Positions 1-8,149 of a DNA stretch of 43,459 nucleotides are shown here, one piece after another. This DNA is from Clostridia bacterium. GTDB taxonomy: Bacteria; Bacillota; Clostridia; Saccharofermentanales; Saccharofermentanaceae. The DNA lies in contig JAEEWG010000024.1 in the NCBI GenBank assembly GCA_016287245.1, positions 1 to 43,459 of the forward strand, given 5' to 3'. The notes beneath the pieces are model-generated. The model saw nothing but the letters and a program-made list of their open reading frames with translations. It ran no database searches and had not been told where the DNA came from. Made by a program: the position numbers and the translations under genes. Numbering within the stretch: the stretch's first letter is position 1; every line of letters starts with the position of its first letter.

Positions 1-2
1 CA

Positions 3-746
3 AGCTGGATGGGCGGAGCTGAAAAAGTGGGCGATGCGAGGATCCCCGGGCCGCTGTCCAATGCGAACAACTGCCTCGATACGATCCGGGCATTCTGGCC
101 GGAGAAAGAATATGCCGGACTCGGAACCGGCGCCAGTGTACTTATGATCTGCGCCAATCCGTACGATCATGAGAAGAATGATTCGATCCTTTCCTGTTTC
201 CGCGAGGCGCTGCCGATGAGTGGTCTTCCGGTTACCTCTGTCGAGATGTGTGACGACAGAAATCCGACGCTTGCACAGAAGGTCAGCCAGTCGGATGTCA
301 TTATCCTTACCGGTGGTCATGTGCCATCGCAGAATGAGTTTTTCGAGTCGATCGCACTTCGGGAGAAACTCGGAAACTTCAGCGGACTGCTTCTTGCCTG
401 GAGTGCAGGTTCCATGAACTGCGCGGATACCGTCTATGCCGGACCGGAGCTTCCGGGTGAAGCAATTGATCCGAATTACCAGAGATGGCTTTCCGGACTG
501 GGGATCACCAACCTCAATATTTTCCCGCATTTTTCAAGGCTCCGGGACGAGATGATCGACGGGCTGCGCATGATCGAAGATGTCACATTCCCGGACAGCT
601 TTACCCATGAGATCCTGGCGATCAACGACGGATCGTATGTCGTGATCGAGGATGGAAAACAGACGCTATACGGAGAAGCCTACATGATCCGAAACGGTGA
701 GATCGAGAAGATCTGCGAGGATGGAGGATCGATTGAGCTTCCCTGA
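3..746 (+). CDS. Peptidase E-like (S51 family) protein, 5' end outside window
   Basis: Resembles the S51 / type 1 glutamine amidotransferase-like family, which includes the cytoplasmic dipeptidase E that cleaves Asp-X dipeptides. The nucleophile-elbow motif WSAGS (the expected catalytic Ser) lies roughly in the middle, preceded by the GGHVPSQN loop that is typical of the family. The reading frame is open to the window edge, and the residues around MGGAEKVGDARIPGPL match a region that normally lies about ten residues into such proteins. The ATG at 9 is therefore probably internal and a short N-terminal piece is missing. The gene is followed 58 bases later by an alpha-galactosidase on the same strand. 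The substrate is not known; peptidase activity is inferred from the family only. Confidence 0.7.
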   Translation, partial: SWMGGAEKVGDARIPGPLSNANNCLDTIRAFWPEKEYAGLGTGASVLMICANPYDHEKNDSILSCFREALPMSGLPVTSVEMCDDRNPTLAQKVSQSDVIILTGGHVPSQNEFFESIALREKLGNFSGLLLAWSAGSMNCADTVYAGPELPGEAIDPNYQRWLSGLGITNLNIFPHFSRLRDEMIDGLRMIEDVTFPDSFTHEILAINDGSYVVIEDGKQTLYGEAYMIRNGEIEKICEDGGSIELP

Positions 747-804
747 AACGTGGAACTGAAAACGCACATTGACGGATGAATCAACCGGGAAGATGAGGAT
801 GAAA

Positions 805-2109
805 ATGGATAAAAACGACTTTTGCCCGATGCCCCCGATGGGCTGGAACAGCTATGACTACTACGATACGACAGTTACGGAAGAGGACGTGATCCGAAAC
901 GCGGACTATCTTTCCCGGAATCTTCTTCCCTACGGGTGGGAATATGTGGTCGTGGATATCCAGTGGTATGCCCATGGAGCGGGAACGAGAAGAGACGAGT
1001 TCCAGTACATCCCGTTTTCCAGGATGGAGATGGACGAGTATTCACGATTCCTTCCGGATCCGGAGAGATTTCCGTCTTCCGCGGATGGTTCCGGGTTCAG
1101 GCATCTTGCGGACTATGTCCATGCAAAAGGACTGAAGTTCGGCATTCACATCATGCGCGGCATCCCGCGTCTGGCGGCGCATCTGCACGGCGCGATAAAG
1201 GGCACTTCCGTGACGGCGGACGAGATCGCCGATCCATCTTCCATCAGTAAATGGAATCCGGATATGTACGGTGTGCGGAATACTGAAGCAGGACAGCGCT
1301 ACTACGATTCGCTCCTGGAACTCTATGCCTCATGGGGCGTAGACTTCATCAAGTGCGACGATATCTGTAACACGAATATGTATCCGCACGATCCCTACTC
1401 AGCGCGGCATGAAGTGGAGATGCTCCACCGGGCGATCGAGAAGACGGGACGCCCCATCGTGCTGTCTCTGTCTCCGGGACCGGCCCTGATCGGGGAAGCG
1501 GAGCACTACAGTAAATATGCGAATATGTGGCGCATCACGGACGACTTCTGGGATCACTGGGAATCGCTTCGCGATATGTTCGACCGCTGCCAAATCTGGC
1601 AGGGAAAAGTCGCAACGGGATGTTACCCGGACTGCGATATGCTTCCGGTCGGAATGCTCGGCAAAGGCTTCGGGAAGATCCGCCCGACGAACTTTACCTA
1701 CGACGAGCAGAAGACCATGCTGAGTCTGTGGTGCCTTTTCGGATCCCCTCTCATGATCGGATCTGAACTTCCCGCTATGGACGAGAAGACTGTGAGCCTT
1801 CTGACGAATAAAGAGATCCTTGCGATGCGAGACCCGAAGATCGTCGCGAAGATGCTGCGCCAGGATGATGAAGAAGCCGTGTGGGCAGGCATTTGCGGCG
1901 ATGGGAAGTGTTCTTATGTAACACTGTTTAACTTCACGGAGGAACCCGGATGTGTGGTCTGGGAAGGCGAAGATTGTGGAAAACTCACCGAACTGTGGAC
2001 AGGCGAGTGCTTTTCGAGCTGGAAAGAGGTCTCGGAAAAAGAGATCCCGCCGCACGGTTGTCTGGTGATCCGGGATGTATGCTTATCCTCACGTTCCTCT
2101 GACCCTTGA
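805..2109 (+). CDS. Alpha-galactosidase-like glycoside hydrolase, family GH27
   Basis: A (beta/alpha)8-barrel glycosidase expected to release terminal alpha-linked galactose (or a related sugar). The GH27 start PPMGWNSY is at about residues 10-17. The nucleophile motif FIKCDD places the catalytic Asp at about residue 185, and WRITDD supplies the expected acid/base Asp near residue 247. There is no signal peptide, so it likely acts in the cytoplasm on imported oligosaccharides. The start at 805 is chosen because GAGGA lies five bases upstream; ATG 793 and TTG 769 are in frame but less well placed. The 434-aa length is typical of a catalytic barrel plus a C-terminal beta domain. No transporter is adjacent, so the sugar source is unknown. 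Confidence 0.85.
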   Translation: MDKNDFCPMPPMGWNSYDYYDTTVTEEDVIRNADYLSRNLLPYGWEYVVVDIQWYAHGAGTRRDEFQYIPFSRMEMDEYSRFLPDPERFPSSADGSGFRHLADYVHAKGLKFGIHIMRGIPRLAAHLHGAIKGTSVTADEIADPSSISKWNPDMYGVRNTEAGQRYYDSLLELYASWGVDFIKCDDICNTNMYPHDPYSARHEVEMLHRAIEKTGRPIVLSLSPGPALIGEAEHYSKYANMWRITDDFWDHWESLRDMFDRCQIWQGKVATGCYPDCDMLPVGMLGKGFGKIRPTNFTYDEQKTMLSLWCLFGSPLMIGSELPAMDEKTVSLLTNKEILAMRDPKIVAKMLRQDDEEAVWAGICGDGKCSYVTLFNFTEEPGCVVWEGEDCGKLTELWTGECFSSWKEVSEKEIPPHGCLVIRDVCLSSRSSDP

Positions 2110-2224
2110 CGAAACGAAGGATATTCCCCTTAATATCTATACTGTGAGTCGCTGTTCTTTCGTGCGTTCTGTATGTTACTATTTTTCTATAGTGATCAAG
2201 ACTTCGGGAAAGGAAGTACAGACG

Positions 2225-2929
2225 ATGAAACATGCAGTCATGACGATAGACGATATCGCTTCGAAGAATACCCCCGCGATCGTGGATTATCTGGTCGAGA
2301 AGAAGATCCCGACGATCATGTTCGCCTGGGGACAGAGAGTGGAGGAGTATTACGACAATGCCCTCTATGCCCTGAAAAATGGCATCATCGTCGGAAACCA
2401 CAGCTACTCGCATCCGTTCTTTTCGAAGCTTTCGATGGAAGAAGCGATCGAAGAGATCGAGAAGAATGAAGCGATCCTCAATAAGCTCTATCAGGATGCC
2501 GGCGTGGAAAGAAAGTACCGTCCGTTCCGATTCCCGTATGGCGATAAAGGCGGGGAGAATAAGGACGCGCTGCAGGAGTACTTCCGTAAGAACGGCTTCG
2601 ATAAAGTCAAAGATACCCAGATCCCGTATGCGATCTGGAAAGAGATGGGACTCGATAAAGATATCGACACCTTCTGGACTTTTGATTTTGCCGAATGGCA
2701 GATCCGCCCGGATTCTGGTGTTACGTTTGACGATATTCTGGCAAGAACGAGAGAGGTGAATCCGGAACTGGGTAAATCTCTCCTCACCGATGAGGACGGC
2801 AGCCACCTGCTCATTCTTCATGCCCATGATGAAACGGAAGAACTGGTGCCGGAGTATTACAGGACGCTCCTCGACCTGCTTCTCGATAACGGATTCGTCT
2901 TTGACGAACCGGAGTTCATCCGACTCTGA
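2225..2929 (+). CDS. Polysaccharide deacetylase (NodB-homology) family protein
   Basis: Carbohydrate esterase family 4 type fold that removes N- or O-acetyl groups from glycans. The metal-binding pair Asp9-Asp10 (TIDD), the His59/His63 motif (NHSYSH) and the FRFPYG motif near residue 102 are all present, so the enzyme looks active. The 234-aa protein has no signal peptide or membrane anchor, unlike peptidoglycan deacetylases, so a soluble intracellular substrate is more likely. The start at 2225 follows AAAGGAAG. An upstream in-frame start would overlap the GH27 gene and adds residues unlike the family. It follows the GH27 gene after 115 bases and may be read with it. Confidence 0.8.
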   Translation: MKHAVMTIDDIASKNTPAIVDYLVEKKIPTIMFAWGQRVEEYYDNALYALKNGIIVGNHSYSHPFFSKLSMEEAIEEIEKNEAILNKLYQDAGVERKYRPFRFPYGDKGGENKDALQEYFRKNGFDKVKDTQIPYAIWKEMGLDKDIDTFWTFDFAEWQIRPDSGVTFDDILARTREVNPELGKSLLTDEDGSHLLILHAHDETEELVPEYYRTLLDLLLDNGFVFDEPEFIRL

Positions 2930-2991
2930 AGAAGCAGCGCGACCGGAGGGTAACGACAGAGTACGGCGCGACAGAATTGAAAGGAAACAAC

Positions 2992-3507
2992 ATGAGTGTT
3001 TTATTAGAAACAGATAGATTAAAAGTAACGGAAATGACGATGGACATGGCTATGGATGTCCATAAGAATTCCCTGGACGAAGATACGAGAAGATTCGTTC
3101 CGGACGAGGTCTTCGAGACACTTGAAGACGCACAGGAAACGATCGAGTTCCTGATGTCCCAGTACGGCAACATGGAAGGCCCGCAGGTCTATGCCCTGAT
3201 CACGAAAGACGAAGGGAAGAACATCGGTTATGTCCAGTTTGTCCCGATCGATGACGGCAAGTGGGAGATCGGATATCACGTGGCGAAAGCCTATACCGGG
3301 AATGGCTATGCGACAGAAGCCGTTTCCGCTTTCCTTCCGGTGATGGCGGAGTCCGCAGGTGTAACCGAAGTGTACGGCATCCGTCTTCTGGAAAATAAAG
3401 CGTCCGGAAGAGTCCTGGAAAAATGCGGATTTGAGACCTTCTTCACGGGAATGGATTCCTATCACGAAGGCGTTTACGAGATCGCCAAGAGCGTCTGGAA
3501 AGCCTGA
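2992..3507 (+). CDS. GNAT family N-acetyltransferase (RimJ/RimL-like)
   Basis: Acetyl-CoA dependent transferase of the GNAT fold. The N-terminus (LLETDRLKV) is the RimJ/RimL pattern for ribosomal-protein or antibiotic acetyltransferases. The acetyl-CoA loop region reads YTGNGYATEAV (normally R/Q-x-x-G-x-G/A), and the ending ENKASGRVLEKCGFE is the classic motif B helix. The substrate is unknown. The ATG at 2992 is preceded by AAAGGA; an upstream TTG at 2977 is less likely. It is convergent with the MFS gene, with only 43 bases between stops. One of ten GNAT domains in this window. Confidence 0.85.
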   Translation: MSVLLETDRLKVTEMTMDMAMDVHKNSLDEDTRRFVPDEVFETLEDAQETIEFLMSQYGNMEGPQVYALITKDEGKNIGYVQFVPIDDGKWEIGYHVAKAYTGNGYATEAVSAFLPVMAESAGVTEVYGIRLLENKASGRVLEKCGFETFFTGMDSYHEGVYEIAKSVWKA

Positions 3508-3520
3508 TCAGAAGGCTTCC
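3497..3520. terminator. Hairpin at convergent gene ends, possible terminator
   Basis: An inverted repeat (GG-AAGCCT / AGGCTT-CC, one bulged A, 7-base loop) spans the stop codon of the upstream GNAT gene. It lies between two convergent genes, where a terminator is expected. There is no good T-run on either side, so a terminator role is only tentative. Confidence 0.3.
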
Positions 3521-3550
3521 CAGAACATTTATCTCTTGACATAAGCAGTA

Positions 3551-4840
3551 TCATTTCGCTGATTCTTCATCAGCGTAGTGAAACTGTTTCAGTTTGTGTC
3601 TGAAAACGAGGCACATGACGGTTCCGGCAACTCCGAGGATGAACATCACGAGCGCGGCACCGGATCCTTTTCCCGTTCCGAAAAGCGCCTGCATCGAGCT
3701 GCTGCTGTTTTTCATGAGCGGCTCGCAAACTCCGTCGACCATGAATCCGCCGAAGAGAAGTCCGAGCGGAATGGTGAAGAATTGCAAGGTATTTCTGCAG
3801 GCATATACACGTCCCTGAAGTTTCGGCGGGATCGTGTTTTTCATGATCACGTTCTGATTCGCTGCCATGACCGGCACGAATACCCAGCCGATGAACTGAG
3901 CGAAGCACCAGACGACCGGACTTCTCGAGAATGCGAGAAGGAAATTCTCTGTGGAAAGAGAAAAGAGCATCGACAGATAGATCACTCTAACCCTGTCTTT
4001 CGGCTTTTTCATGTTCGCTGCAAGCAGACTACCGACGACCATCGCGATACCCGAGAAGGAAGTGACGATACTCAATACATACTTTCCGCCTCTCGGATTT
4101 GGCAGGATCAGTCCGTAGATCGCCGCATCAAATGCAGATGCTATGAAGTTGACGCCTGCCATGAAGAGGATCACGTAAAGGGTCAGAGGTGTTCTTTTCA
4201 GGAAGGAAAGACCTTCTCTGGCAAGCTTCAGGACATTTCCTTCCGTATCTTCCTTGTCCGGTATATCCGGGATGCGGATGAAAAGCGCGAGCGCGATAAA
4301 GGCGATCGCGAACGTCACAAGGTCCACGGCGATGGCCGCGTCGAGTCCGGCGAGACCATAGATGGCAGTTGCGATGAGCGGATTTCCGATCGTGATCAGT
4401 GACCTCGAAAGAGACTGAAGTCCGCTGGCTTTCTGGTAGTATTCTTTCGGGATCAGCATTGTATCAGCAACTTCCGAAGCAGGCTGCTGTACGGTATTCA
4501 TCAGACCCGAGATAGCGTTGATCGCATAAAGATGCCAGATGCACAGAGTGTCCGTCTTATAGAGTATAAAAACCCCGACCGTGGTGAGCGCGGCCAGAAG
4601 ATCGCAGACCAGCATGGTCTTTTTCTTATCGAATTTATCTGAGAGTGCACCTGCGAAGATGCTCATCAGCACATAGGGTGCATAGGTACATATGCGAAGT
4701 GCGGCAGTACCGAGTGAGGATCCCGTTTCATCATAGAGCCACAGCGTCAGGGCGAACGCCGTTATGGCACTTCCCAGATGTGACAGACTCTGGGTGGACC
4801 AGAGTATATAGAAATCCCGCAATTCATTTTTCTTATTCAT
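3551..4840 (-). CDS. MFS exporter, macrolide-efflux-like, attenuator controlled
   Basis: A 429-aa, about 12-helix membrane exporter of the major facilitator superfamily. The loop after helix 2 reads DKFDKKKTML, the MFS motif A region (normally GxxxDRxxRR). The N-terminal pattern FYILWSTQSLSHLGS resembles drug and macrolide efflux members (Mef/MFS_3 type). It is clearly paralogous to the MFS gene at 19718-21091: both share similar helices, an FIRIP linker near mid-protein, and a QGRV-PLGL-GG C-terminal segment. The start ATG at 4840 has GGAG eight bases upstream, but that site lies in a strong hairpin (4844-4884). A 12-codon leader ORF lies just before it. Exported compound unknown; a ribosome-targeting antibiotic is inferred from the attenuator. 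Confidence 0.85.
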   Translation of the reverse strand: MNKKNELRDFYILWSTQSLSHLGSAITAFALTLWLYDETGSSLGTAALRICTYAPYVLMSIFAGALSDKFDKKKTMLVCDLLAALTTVGVFILYKTDTLCIWHLYAINAISGLMNTVQQPASEVADTMLIPKEYYQKASGLQSLSRSLITIGNPLIATAIYGLAGLDAAIAVDLVTFAIAFIALALFIRIPDIPDKEDTEGNVLKLAREGLSFLKRTPLTLYVILFMAGVNFIASAFDAAIYGLILPNPRGGKYVLSIVTSFSGIAMVVGSLLAANMKKPKDRVRVIYLSMLFSLSTENFLLAFSRSPVVWCFAQFIGWVFVPVMAANQNVIMKNTIPPKLQGRVYACRNTLQFFTIPLGLLFGGFMVDGVCEPLMKNSSSSMQALFGTGKGSGAALVMFILGVAGTVMCLVFRHKLKQFHYADEESAK

Positions 4841-4843
4841 TTT

Positions 4844-4932
4844 CTTTGCTCCAATTTCAATCAGTATTCATTGAAAGAGCAAAGCCTGAGGACTATTTAT
4901 CCTCCATACAGTTCCTCAAGCTCTGCATGGAG
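4844..4932 (-). promoter_or_regulatory. Translational attenuator of the MFS gene at 3551-4840
   Basis: On the - strand RNA two hairpins can form. The first (4902-4932) pairs CTCCATGCAG with CTGTATGGAG across the end of the leader ORF. The second (4844-4884) pairs CTTTGCTC and TTTCAAT with ATTGAAA and GAGCAAAG: 15 pairs, a 3-base bulge and an 8-base loop. It buries the GGAGC ribosome site of the MFS gene. In competition, leader bases GCAGAGCTTGAGG (4914-4926, including the UGA stop) can pair over 13 positions, two of them G-U, with CCTCAGGCTTTGC (4879-4891). That would break the second hairpin. The same design occurs at 19606-19717. The structures are read by eye; no folding energy was computed. 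Confidence 0.75.
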
Positions 4933-4954
4933 CATCTGCTTCGCAGCGTACCAT
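4916..4954 (-). CDS. 12-aa leader peptide of the MFS attenuator
   Basis: Short ORF on the - strand, read as MVRCE followed by ADAPCRA and a UGA stop. A strong GGGGAGG ribosome site lies eight bases before the ATG, better than that of most genes here. The stop codon lies in the loop of the first attenuator hairpin and inside the alternative pairing segment, as expected for a stall-sensing leader. Its last six codons resemble those of the leader at 19561-19623: both read Ala-Pro-x-(Arg/Lys)-(Ala/Val)-stop, and all six base differences are transitions. Peptide function is inferred from position only. Confidence 0.65.
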   Translation of the reverse strand: MVRCEADAPCRA

Positions 4955-4995
4955 TTTGAATACCTCCCCGTATTCATACGTACTTATCTATTATC

Positions 4996-5004
4996 AGTAT
5001 AGCA
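4996..5004 (-). promoter_or_regulatory. Extended -10 promoter for leader peptide and MFS gene
   Basis: On the - strand the sequence TGCTATACT is a TGn-extended -10 element. It lies about 30 bases before the leader ribosome site. No good -35 hexamer is visible, as is usual for extended -10 promoters. Confidence 0.5.
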
Positions 5005-5127
5005 CCGGGAAAAGAAGGCTCCGAGAACCCGCTGGTATAATCTCAGGAGCGCAACCGCTAAGAGGAATCCTTTCAGAAACTGCGCAAAAAACTGATACTT
5101 TCCACGAAATGTGGATAAATCTCTTGC

Positions 5128-5155
5128 TTGAATCCTCGCGCGCGACAGATAAAAT
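5128..5155 (+). promoter_or_regulatory. Candidate promoter of the MATE gene
   Basis: TTGAAT (5128-5133), a 16-base spacer and TAAAAT (5150-5155) lie about 50 bases before the MATE start. A second -10-like TGGTATAAT is at 5033-5041. The rest of 5005-5127 shows only a small CCAC-GTGG stem near 5102-5113 and no gene I can support. Confidence 0.45.
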
Positions 5156-5208
5156 ACTTCTTAGACTGAGAAGAAGGATCTTTGACAGAAGAAGTGTCCG
5201 GAGGAAAA

Positions 5209-6567
5209 ATGAGCAAGCAGAAATCGACGATCCTTAATATGACTGAGGGAGATTCACTATCCCTCCTGATCCGTTTTTCTATCCCGATGCTGATCGGGAA
5301 TCTTTTCCAGCAGCTGTATAATCTGGTGGACTCGATCGTCGTCGGCCATTTTGTCGGTGCGGATGCACTTGCGGCGATCGGTGCGACGGGTTCGGTAACG
5401 TTCCTGTTCTTTGCGCTCTGTAACGGATTCGGTTCCGGCGGCGGCATCATTGCCTCGCAGTTCTTCGGAAAGAAAGACGATGCCTCGGTAAAGAGCTGCA
5501 TCGCCAATACAGGATATATCATGCTCGTATTCCCGATCATCGTGGGAACAGCGGCATTTATCCTGACCAGGCCGGTCCTCCTTCTTCTGGATACTCCGGA
5601 AGATATTCTGGCGGATGCATGTGCTTATATGCGGATCGTAAGTCTGGGCCTCGTTTTCGTCTCGATCTATAACTACGCATCCGCAATGCTGCGTGCGCTC
5701 GGCGATTCCAAGACACCGCTTTACTTCCTGATCTTTTCCTGCATCCTTAACACAGGACTCGATGTCCTTTTCGTATACGGATTCGGCATGAGCGTTCAGG
5801 GTGCCGCGCTTGCGACGGTCATCTCCCAGTTCATTTCCGCGATCCTCTGCATGGCATATGCCGTCTGGAAGAATGAGTATTTCCGTTTAAAGAAAGAAGA
5901 TCTTAAGTTCAATAAAGCGATCTCGATCAAGGTCATGAAGCTCGGAGGACCTCTGTCGCTTCAGTTCTCCATGATCGCGATCTCCTGCATGGCACTTCAG
6001 AAAGTAGTCAACGGATTCGGAACGGTAGCGATCGCTGCATTTACTGCGACGAGCCGTATCGAGCAGATCATCCACATGCCGTACCAGACGCTGTCGGCGT
6101 CACTGTCTACTTTCACAGGCCAGAACTACGGCGCCAGAAAGATGGACCGTGTCCGGGAGGGCTACAAGAAGAGCATGATGCTTATGGTGATCTTTACCCT
6201 GGCCATGATCCCGATCATCCAGATCTTCGGTGAATTTATCATCCGCATTTTTGTCAGTGAGGCGGAAGTTGTTACTATGGGAGCGAAGGCTCTTCGTATC
6301 ACGAGCCTTTTCTACATCATGCTGGGTATGATCTATATCGTCCGCGGTGTCTTAAACGGCCTCGGCGATTCTCTCTTCGCACTTCTTAACGGCGGCGTGG
6401 AAGTTCTCGGAAGATTCCTTGTTCCCGTATGGCTTACCGGCATTGCATCGATCGGCCTGTGGGGCATCTGGTGGTCTGTCGGTATCGTGTGGGCATTAAG
6501 TGGACTTACGGCCTGGATGCGGTATTATGAATACAAGAGCAGAAAAGTGCTGTGCAGTACTACCTGA
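5209..6567 (+). CDS. MATE family multidrug efflux transporter
   Basis: A 452-aa inner-membrane antiporter with about 12 helices, expected to expel cationic drugs or metabolites in exchange for Na+ or H+. The N-terminal signature (IPMLIGNLFQQLYNLVDSIV followed by a VGHFVGADALAA segment) and its second-half repeat around the IAAFTATSRIEQ segment are typical of the NorM/DinF-like MATE fold. The start at 5209 is preceded by CCGGAGGAAA; a TTG at 5182 is in frame but lacks a site. The gene is followed after 31 bases by a methyltransferase, suggesting a run of cotranscribed genes to 8583. The substrate is not known. Confidence 0.9.
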   Translation: MSKQKSTILNMTEGDSLSLLIRFSIPMLIGNLFQQLYNLVDSIVVGHFVGADALAAIGATGSVTFLFFALCNGFGSGGGIIASQFFGKKDDASVKSCIANTGYIMLVFPIIVGTAAFILTRPVLLLLDTPEDILADACAYMRIVSLGLVFVSIYNYASAMLRALGDSKTPLYFLIFSCILNTGLDVLFVYGFGMSVQGAALATVISQFISAILCMAYAVWKNEYFRLKKEDLKFNKAISIKVMKLGGPLSLQFSMIAISCMALQKVVNGFGTVAIAAFTATSRIEQIIHMPYQTLSASLSTFTGQNYGARKMDRVREGYKKSMMLMVIFTLAMIPIIQIFGEFIIRIFVSEAEVVTMGAKALRITSLFYIMLGMIYIVRGVLNGLGDSLFALLNGGVEVLGRFLVPVWLTGIASIGLWGIWWSVGIVWALSGLTAWMRYYEYKSRKVLCSTT

Positions 6568-6598
6568 CAGAGGATCTGAAGAAGAAGGGGAGAAAACT

Positions 6599-7390
6599 AT
6601 GGATAACCGAAAAGAATTAGGTGCCACCTTTGATACGAAAGTGTCTCTATACGAGAAGATGCGTCCCGGATATTTAGAGGACCTCTATCAGGCGATCTTT
6701 GATTACATCAAGATCGATGAGAACAGCCATGTAGTCGAGGTGGGAAGCGGCAGCGGTCAGGCGACGCTTCCGGTCCTTCAGAAAGGATGCACACTCACGG
6801 CAGTCGAATACGGAGAAAACTTTTCCGAACTTCTGAAAGAGAAATTCAGGGAGTATAAATTCGACGTGCTCACGGGAAAATTTGAAGATGTCGAACTCCC
6901 GGAGAATACGTACGATCTGGTCTTCTCCGCGACGGCTTTTCACTGGGTCCCGGAAGAGATCGGATATCCGAAGGTCTTCTCTATTTTGAAAGAAGGCGGC
7001 GCGTTTGCACGGTTTGCCAACCGCCCGTGCATCAGTCCGGATATGCCTGAACTCATAAAAGAGATCGATGCGATCTACGACGAGTACTATAACAAGCACT
7101 ACGGACTCCATTCCGGCACGAGAAAATGGTTCTCGGAGGACGATGCGAAGGAGATCTCCCTGATCCCGGAAAAGTATGGTTTCAAGGATATCCGTTATCA
7201 CCTTTTCTTCCGTGAAAGAGTCTTTACGGCGAAGGAATATACGCAGCTTCTGGGGACGTACTCCGATCACATCGCGCTCAGAGAAGAGATCCGGAATGCA
7301 TTCTTTGGTAAAATCGAAGAAGCGATCGACCGTCACGGCGGAACGATCACGATAAAAGACACACTGGATCTGGAACTGGCAAGAAAGTAG
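6599..7390 (+). CDS. Class I SAM-dependent methyltransferase
   Basis: Rossmann-type methyltransferase of the Methyltransf_11/25 kind. Motif I is EVGSGSGQAT at about residues 47-56. A conserved ATAFHWVP segment (SAM-binding post-motif II region) is typical of family members annotated as trans-aconitate or SmtA-like methyltransferases. The 263-aa protein is soluble. The start at 6599 follows GAAGGGGAG; the longer upstream frame overlaps the MATE gene end and is unlike the family. It is 12 bases before the alpha/beta hydrolase gene, so the two are probably translated from one mRNA. The methyl acceptor is unknown. Confidence 0.85.
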   Translation: MDNRKELGATFDTKVSLYEKMRPGYLEDLYQAIFDYIKIDENSHVVEVGSGSGQATLPVLQKGCTLTAVEYGENFSELLKEKFREYKFDVLTGKFEDVELPENTYDLVFSATAFHWVPEEIGYPKVFSILKEGGAFARFANRPCISPDMPELIKEIDAIYDEYYNKHYGLHSGTRKWFSEDDAKEISLIPEKYGFKDIRYHLFFRERVFTAKEYTQLLGTYSDHIALREEIRNAFFGKIEEAIDRHGGTITIKDTLDLELARK

Positions 7391-7402
7391 AGGAGGAGAT
7401 GT

Positions 7403-8149
7403 ATGGAAGAGTTTTATATCAACTGTGACGGAATCAGGCTTCATGCCAAACTGGATAAGCCGGAAGGTTTTACAAAGGGCCCGCTGTGTATTCTGATCCA
7501 TGGCTTTACCGGACATATGGAAGAAGACCATATCATCGGAGCACAGAAAGCCATTAACGAAGCAGGCGTTTCGGTCCTCCGCGTCGAGATGTACGGACAC
7601 GGCGGATCGGACGGCAAGTTCATCGACCACACACTTTATAAGTGGGTGACCAATGCGATCTCAGTCGTTAACTATGCAAAGACACTCGATTTCGTGACCG
7701 ATCTTTATCTTTGCGGACATTCCCAGGGAGGTCTTCTTACGATGCTGATCGGCGGCATGTTCCCCGATACCTTTAAAGCGATCATCCCGCTGTCTCCCGC
7801 CTGGATGATCCCTGACGGAGCCAGAGAAGGAAATCTTCTCGGCATGAACTTCGATCCGAAGCATATACCGCAGACTCTGGAAAACTATGGAGTGGTACTC
7901 TCCGGAGACTATGTCCGTGTGGCGCAGACGATCCATGTCGAAGATGAGATCGAAAGATACGAAGGTCAGGTCCTCATCATCCACGGAGATGAAGATGATT
8001 CGGTGCCTTTTATGTATGCGGAAAGAGCGGTCAAGCTATATAAGAACGCAACGCTGATTCCGATCCACGGAGACGATCACTGTTTCACGAAGCATCTTGA
8101 TGAGATGACCGAAGCCTTAACGAACTTTTTCAAAAGAGAGGTAGCCTGA
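7403..8149 (+). CDS. Alpha/beta hydrolase (serine aminopeptidase/esterase-like)
   Basis: A 248-aa alpha/beta-fold hydrolase of the Hydrolase_4 / cinnamoyl-esterase-like type. The oxyanion motif is HGFTG near residue 33. The nucleophile elbow GHSQGG puts the catalytic Ser at about residue 107. HGDEDDSVP supplies the Asp near 198, and GDDHCF the His near 226, so the triad is complete. There is no signal peptide. AGAGGAGG precedes the ATG. The stop overlaps the start of the next gene as TGATG, implying translational coupling with the MaoC-like hydratase. Feruloyl esterase, lipase and acyl-thioesterase roles are all possible; the exact ester is not known. Confidence 0.85.
   Translation: MEEFYINCDGIRLHAKLDKPEGFTKGPLCILIHGFTGHMEEDHIIGAQKAINEAGVSVLRVEMYGHGGSDGKFIDHTLYKWVTNAISVVNYAKTLDFVTDLYLCGHSQGGLLTMLIGGMFPDTFKAIIPLSPAWMIPDGAREGNLLGMNFDPKHIPQTLENYGVVLSGDYVRVAQTIHVEDEIERYEGQVLIIHGDEDDSVPFMYAERAVKLYKNATLIPIHGDDHCFTKHLDEMTEALTNFFKREVA

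Noticed and set aside
1985..2827. 280-codon open frame on the - strand across the GH27 end and the deacetylase gene
   Set aside because: Antisense to clear enzymes, with an Arg/Ile/Leu-rich product typical of a mirror frame. Low use of TTA, CTA and TCA codons leaves the antisense frame open.
4956..5237. 93-codon open frame on the + strand before the MATE gene
   Set aside because: Runs through the MFS promoter region and into the MATE start, has no ribosome site and gives a low-complexity Arg-rich end.
6674..7630. 318-codon open frame on the - strand
   Set aside because: Fully antisense to the methyltransferase and hydrolase genes, without a ribosome site or domain pattern.
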